6,508 nucleotides of DNA, taken from Elusimicrobiota bacterium (GTDB taxonomy: Bacteria > Elusimicrobiota > Elusimicrobia > UBA1565 > UBA9628). The DNA lies in assembly GCA_028871595.1 (NCBI GenBank), contig JAGWMT010000183.1:1-6508 (forward strand). The letters are read 5' to 3'. Both the position numbers and the translations under genes were made by a program. Shown here piece after piece: positions 6,255 through 6,508 of this stretch. Position 1 is the stretch's first letter. Each line of letters opens with the position of its first letter. Below the pieces are notes generated by a model that ran no database searches, was not told the origin of the DNA, and worked only from the letters and a program-made list of their open reading frames with translations.

Positions 6255-6508
6255 ATGTTCATGGAAAAATCCGTCGAGGTGAAGAGCAAGGAAGAGCTCG
6301 CGACCATGCGCCGGGCCGGCGCGGTGGTGGGCGACATCCTGGTCCATCTCTCCGGCGTGATCAAGCCCGGCATGACCACCGGCGCGATCGACCAGATCGC
6401 CCGCGAGGAGCTCAAGAAGCGCGGCGCCAAGCCCGCGTTCCTGAACTACCACGGTTTCCCCGGCGTCATCTGCCTGTCCATCAACCACGAGGTCGTGCAC
6501 GGCATCCC
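6255..6508 (+). CDS. map: Methionine aminopeptidase type I (3'-truncated by window edge)
   Basis: MetAP removes the initiator methionine from nascent proteins when the second residue is small, acting near the ribosomal exit. The first 84 codons are present. They show the N-terminal M-R-R-A-G-A-V-V-G-D-I-L block (18-29), V-I-K-P-G-M-T-T-G-A-I-D (35-46), the Y-H-G-F-P motif (65-69) whose His66 matches the substrate-binding His79 of E. coli, and I-N-H-E-V-V-H-G-I-P at the edge. The metal ligands lie further downstream and are not visible. No N-terminal zinc-finger or SEC-C extension is present, so this is the short (type Ia) form. Two ATG codons, at 6255 and 6261, compete; neither has an SD, and I chose the first, 2 bases after the adk stop. 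infA and rpmJ often follow, but they are outside the window. Confidence 0.96.
   Translation, partial: MFMEKSVEVKSKEELATMRRAGAVVGDILVHLSGVIKPGMTTGAIDQIAREELKKRGAKPAFLNYHGFPGVICLSINHEVVHGI

Noticed and set aside
1..6508. A novel defence, mobile or biosynthetic system in the window
   Set aside because: Every base is accounted for by contiguous housekeeping genes of the spc operon. No repeats, integrase, transposase, CRISPR array or unknown gene is present.

Overview
The window is a high-GC (roughly 64% by eye) stretch of a bacterial chromosome. It carries most of the spc ribosomal-protein operon, all on the + strand: rpsQ (3' part) - rplN - rplX - rplE - rpsZ - rpsH - rplF - rplR - rpsE - rplO - secY - adk - map (5' part). 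Gaps between genes run from a 1-base overlap to at most 21 bases, depending on the rplO start, and nothing resembling an internal promoter or terminator is visible. The simplest reading is one polycistronic transcription unit entering on the left and leaving on the right.

Positions 1-198 are the end of S17. Positions 200-4272 encode L14, L24, L5, zinc-type S14, S8, L6, L18, S5 and L15. These proteins form parts of the 50S core and of the 30S body and head. Positions 4274-5611 encode SecY, the channel of the Sec translocon. Positions 5611-6252 encode adenylate kinase, and position 6255 to the right edge encodes the start of methionine aminopeptidase. The operon therefore links ribosome assembly, export of nascent proteins, adenylate balance and N-terminal Met removal. 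The secY-adk-map order is a common arrangement outside the enterobacteria.

The organism is a bacterium with a four-cysteine (C+) S14, a four-cysteine adenylate kinase lid and no rpmD (L30) between rpsE and rplO. L5 and S5 carry unusual low-complexity N-terminal extensions. I cannot assign a phylum from this sequence alone. A GC-rich uncultured lineage such as Elusimicrobiota is a guess, not a demonstrated assignment.

I found no mobile element, CRISPR array, RNA gene or novel system. This is a conserved housekeeping region. What deserves a second look is small in scale: the lineage-specific tails on L5, S5 and L6, the missing L30 gene, the mix of strong Shine-Dalgarno (SD) starts and SD-less starts, and a GC-rich hairpin abutting the rpsZ ribosome binding site.
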